Source: Sphingomonas folli (GTDB taxonomy: Bacteria; Pseudomonadota; Alphaproteobacteria; Sphingomonadales; Sphingomonadaceae). Taken from it: 64,000 nucleotides of DNA. A model generated the notes under the pieces. The model ran no database searches. It was not told where the DNA came from and was given only the letters and a program-made list of their open reading frames with translations. This document shows, piece after piece, positions 63,482 through 64,000 of this stretch; the first letter of the stretch is position 1, and every line of letters begins with the position of its first letter. Made by a program: the position numbers and the translations under genes. Location: contig NZ_JAHXZL010000008.1 of the NCBI RefSeq assembly GCF_019429525.1, positions 124,001 through 188,000 of the forward strand. The letters run 5' to 3'.

Positions 63482-64000
63482 ATGCGCGCACTTTGCTGGA
63501 ATGGCGTCAACGATCTTCGCGTTGAGACCGTCGCCGACCCCGAGATCCTCAATCCCCAGGACGTGATCCTCAAGGTCCGCCTTACCACCACCTGCGGCTC
63601 CGACCTGCACCTCATCGACGGGCTGATTCCAACGATGCGCGAGGGCGATGTGCTGGGTCACGAGTTCATGGGCGAGATCGTCGACGTCGGGCGCGACGTC
63701 ACCAAGGTGAAGCGCGGCGACCGGGTCGTGGTCCCGTCCTTCATCGCGTGCGGAAAATGCTGGTATTGCGCGCACGACCTCTACTCGCTCTGCGATACCA
63801 GCCACCCCAAACCCGAGCTGCAGGAACCGCTGCTCGGCTATCCGACCGCTGGCATCTATGCCTATTCGCACGCCTTCGGCGGCTATGCCGGATCGCACGC
63901 CGAATATGTCCGGGTGCCGTTCGCCGACACCGACTGCTTCGTCGTGCCCGACGGACTCCCCGACGAGGACGCGCTGTTCATCTCGGACGCCGCGCCGACC
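63482..64000 (+). CDS. Zinc-dependent alcohol dehydrogenase, 3'-truncated by the window end
   Basis: 173 codons present from ATG 63482. Catalytic zinc ligands: cysteine in TTCGSDLHLIDG and HE in LGHEFMG; the structural lobe is ACGKCWYCAHDLYSLC. This is the GroES-like half of an MDR alcohol dehydrogenase; the Rossmann half lies beyond the window. It is co-oriented with the SRPBCC gene and is distinct from the ADH at 58003. Confidence 0.92.
   Translation, partial: MRALCWNGVNDLRVETVADPEILNPQDVILKVRLTTTCGSDLHLIDGLIPTMREGDVLGHEFMGEIVDVGRDVTKVKRGDRVVVPSFIACGKCWYCAHDLYSLCDTSHPKPELQEPLLGYPTAGIYAYSHAFGGYAGSHAEYVRVPFADTDCFVVPDGLPDEDALFISDAAPT

Overview
The window is GC-rich DNA, almost certainly from a sphingomonad-type alphaproteobacterium. 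The evidence is four large TonB-dependent receptors with sphingomonad-style plugs opening DIVVTA or EIVVTG, many twin-arginine or Sec-exported hydrolases, a HisKA_2-type kinase, and two IS6-family elements of a type common in sphingomonads. No rRNA, tRNA or CRISPR array was seen.

Region 1 (1-15.6 kb) is an aerobic, CoA-dependent aromatic catabolism locus. A truncated hydantoinase/oxoprolinase B subunit (2-1048, +) faces a long minus-strand operon: isatin-hydrolase/kynurenine-formamidase-like cyclase, IorA, IorB, a two-domain 2-aminobenzoyl-CoA monooxygenase/reductase-type enzyme, SDR, enoyl-CoA hydratase, acyl-CoA dehydrogenase, RidA, glutaryl-CoA-dehydrogenase-like decarboxylase, and M14 carboxypeptidase. 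Divergent from it are two overlapping MarR regulators and a hotdog thioesterase. My reading is a route from an indole derivative (oxindole or isatin, perhaps from indole-3-acetate) through isatinate and 2-aminobenzoyl-CoA to central CoA esters, with the 2-oxoacid oxidoreductase making the CoA ester directly, since no CoA ligase is present.

Region 2 (15.6-39.5 kb) is a scavenging locus. On the minus strand lie LysR, DUF3311, a sodium:solute symporter and a type-B carboxylesterase. On the plus strand lie a dihydrodipicolinate-synthase-family lyase, a three-subunit flavin/[2Fe-2S] amine or amino-acid dehydrogenase, a VOC protein, RidA, a TonB receptor and a GH3 glycosidase. These are followed by DUF885 hydrolase, TonB receptor, NTF2-like protein, amidohydrolase, a second DUF885 protein and a thiolase. 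Five palindromes of the form TTG(C/T)-N7-GCAA lie in five separate upstream regions here, suggesting one LysR regulon.

Region 3 (39.5-52.5 kb) lies between two directly oriented, decayed IS6-family elements. It holds an alpha/beta hydrolase whose 3' end was overwritten by the left IS, two TonB receptors, an MlrC-like M81 peptidase, an M20 peptidase and a second alpha/beta hydrolase. Region 4 (49.9-56.1 kb, overlapping region 3) is gene-poor and carries at least three copies of a ~65-bp dispersed repeat, a DUF4440 protein and a class II-like photolyase.

Region 5 (56.1-64 kb) looks like a stress-response block. A five-gene minus-strand operon encodes ABM monooxygenase, Zn alcohol/formaldehyde dehydrogenase, FmdB zinc ribbon, DJ-1/PfpI protein and aldo-keto reductase. 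Next to it are a sensorless HisKA_2 kinase, a four-PAS/pseudo-receiver/LuxR regulator, an SRPBCC protein and a truncated Zn alcohol dehydrogenase. A 16-bp motif sits exactly 65 bp before the start codons of both the ABM and SRPBCC genes. All functional statements come from reading the sequence and recalling families; no database search was run.
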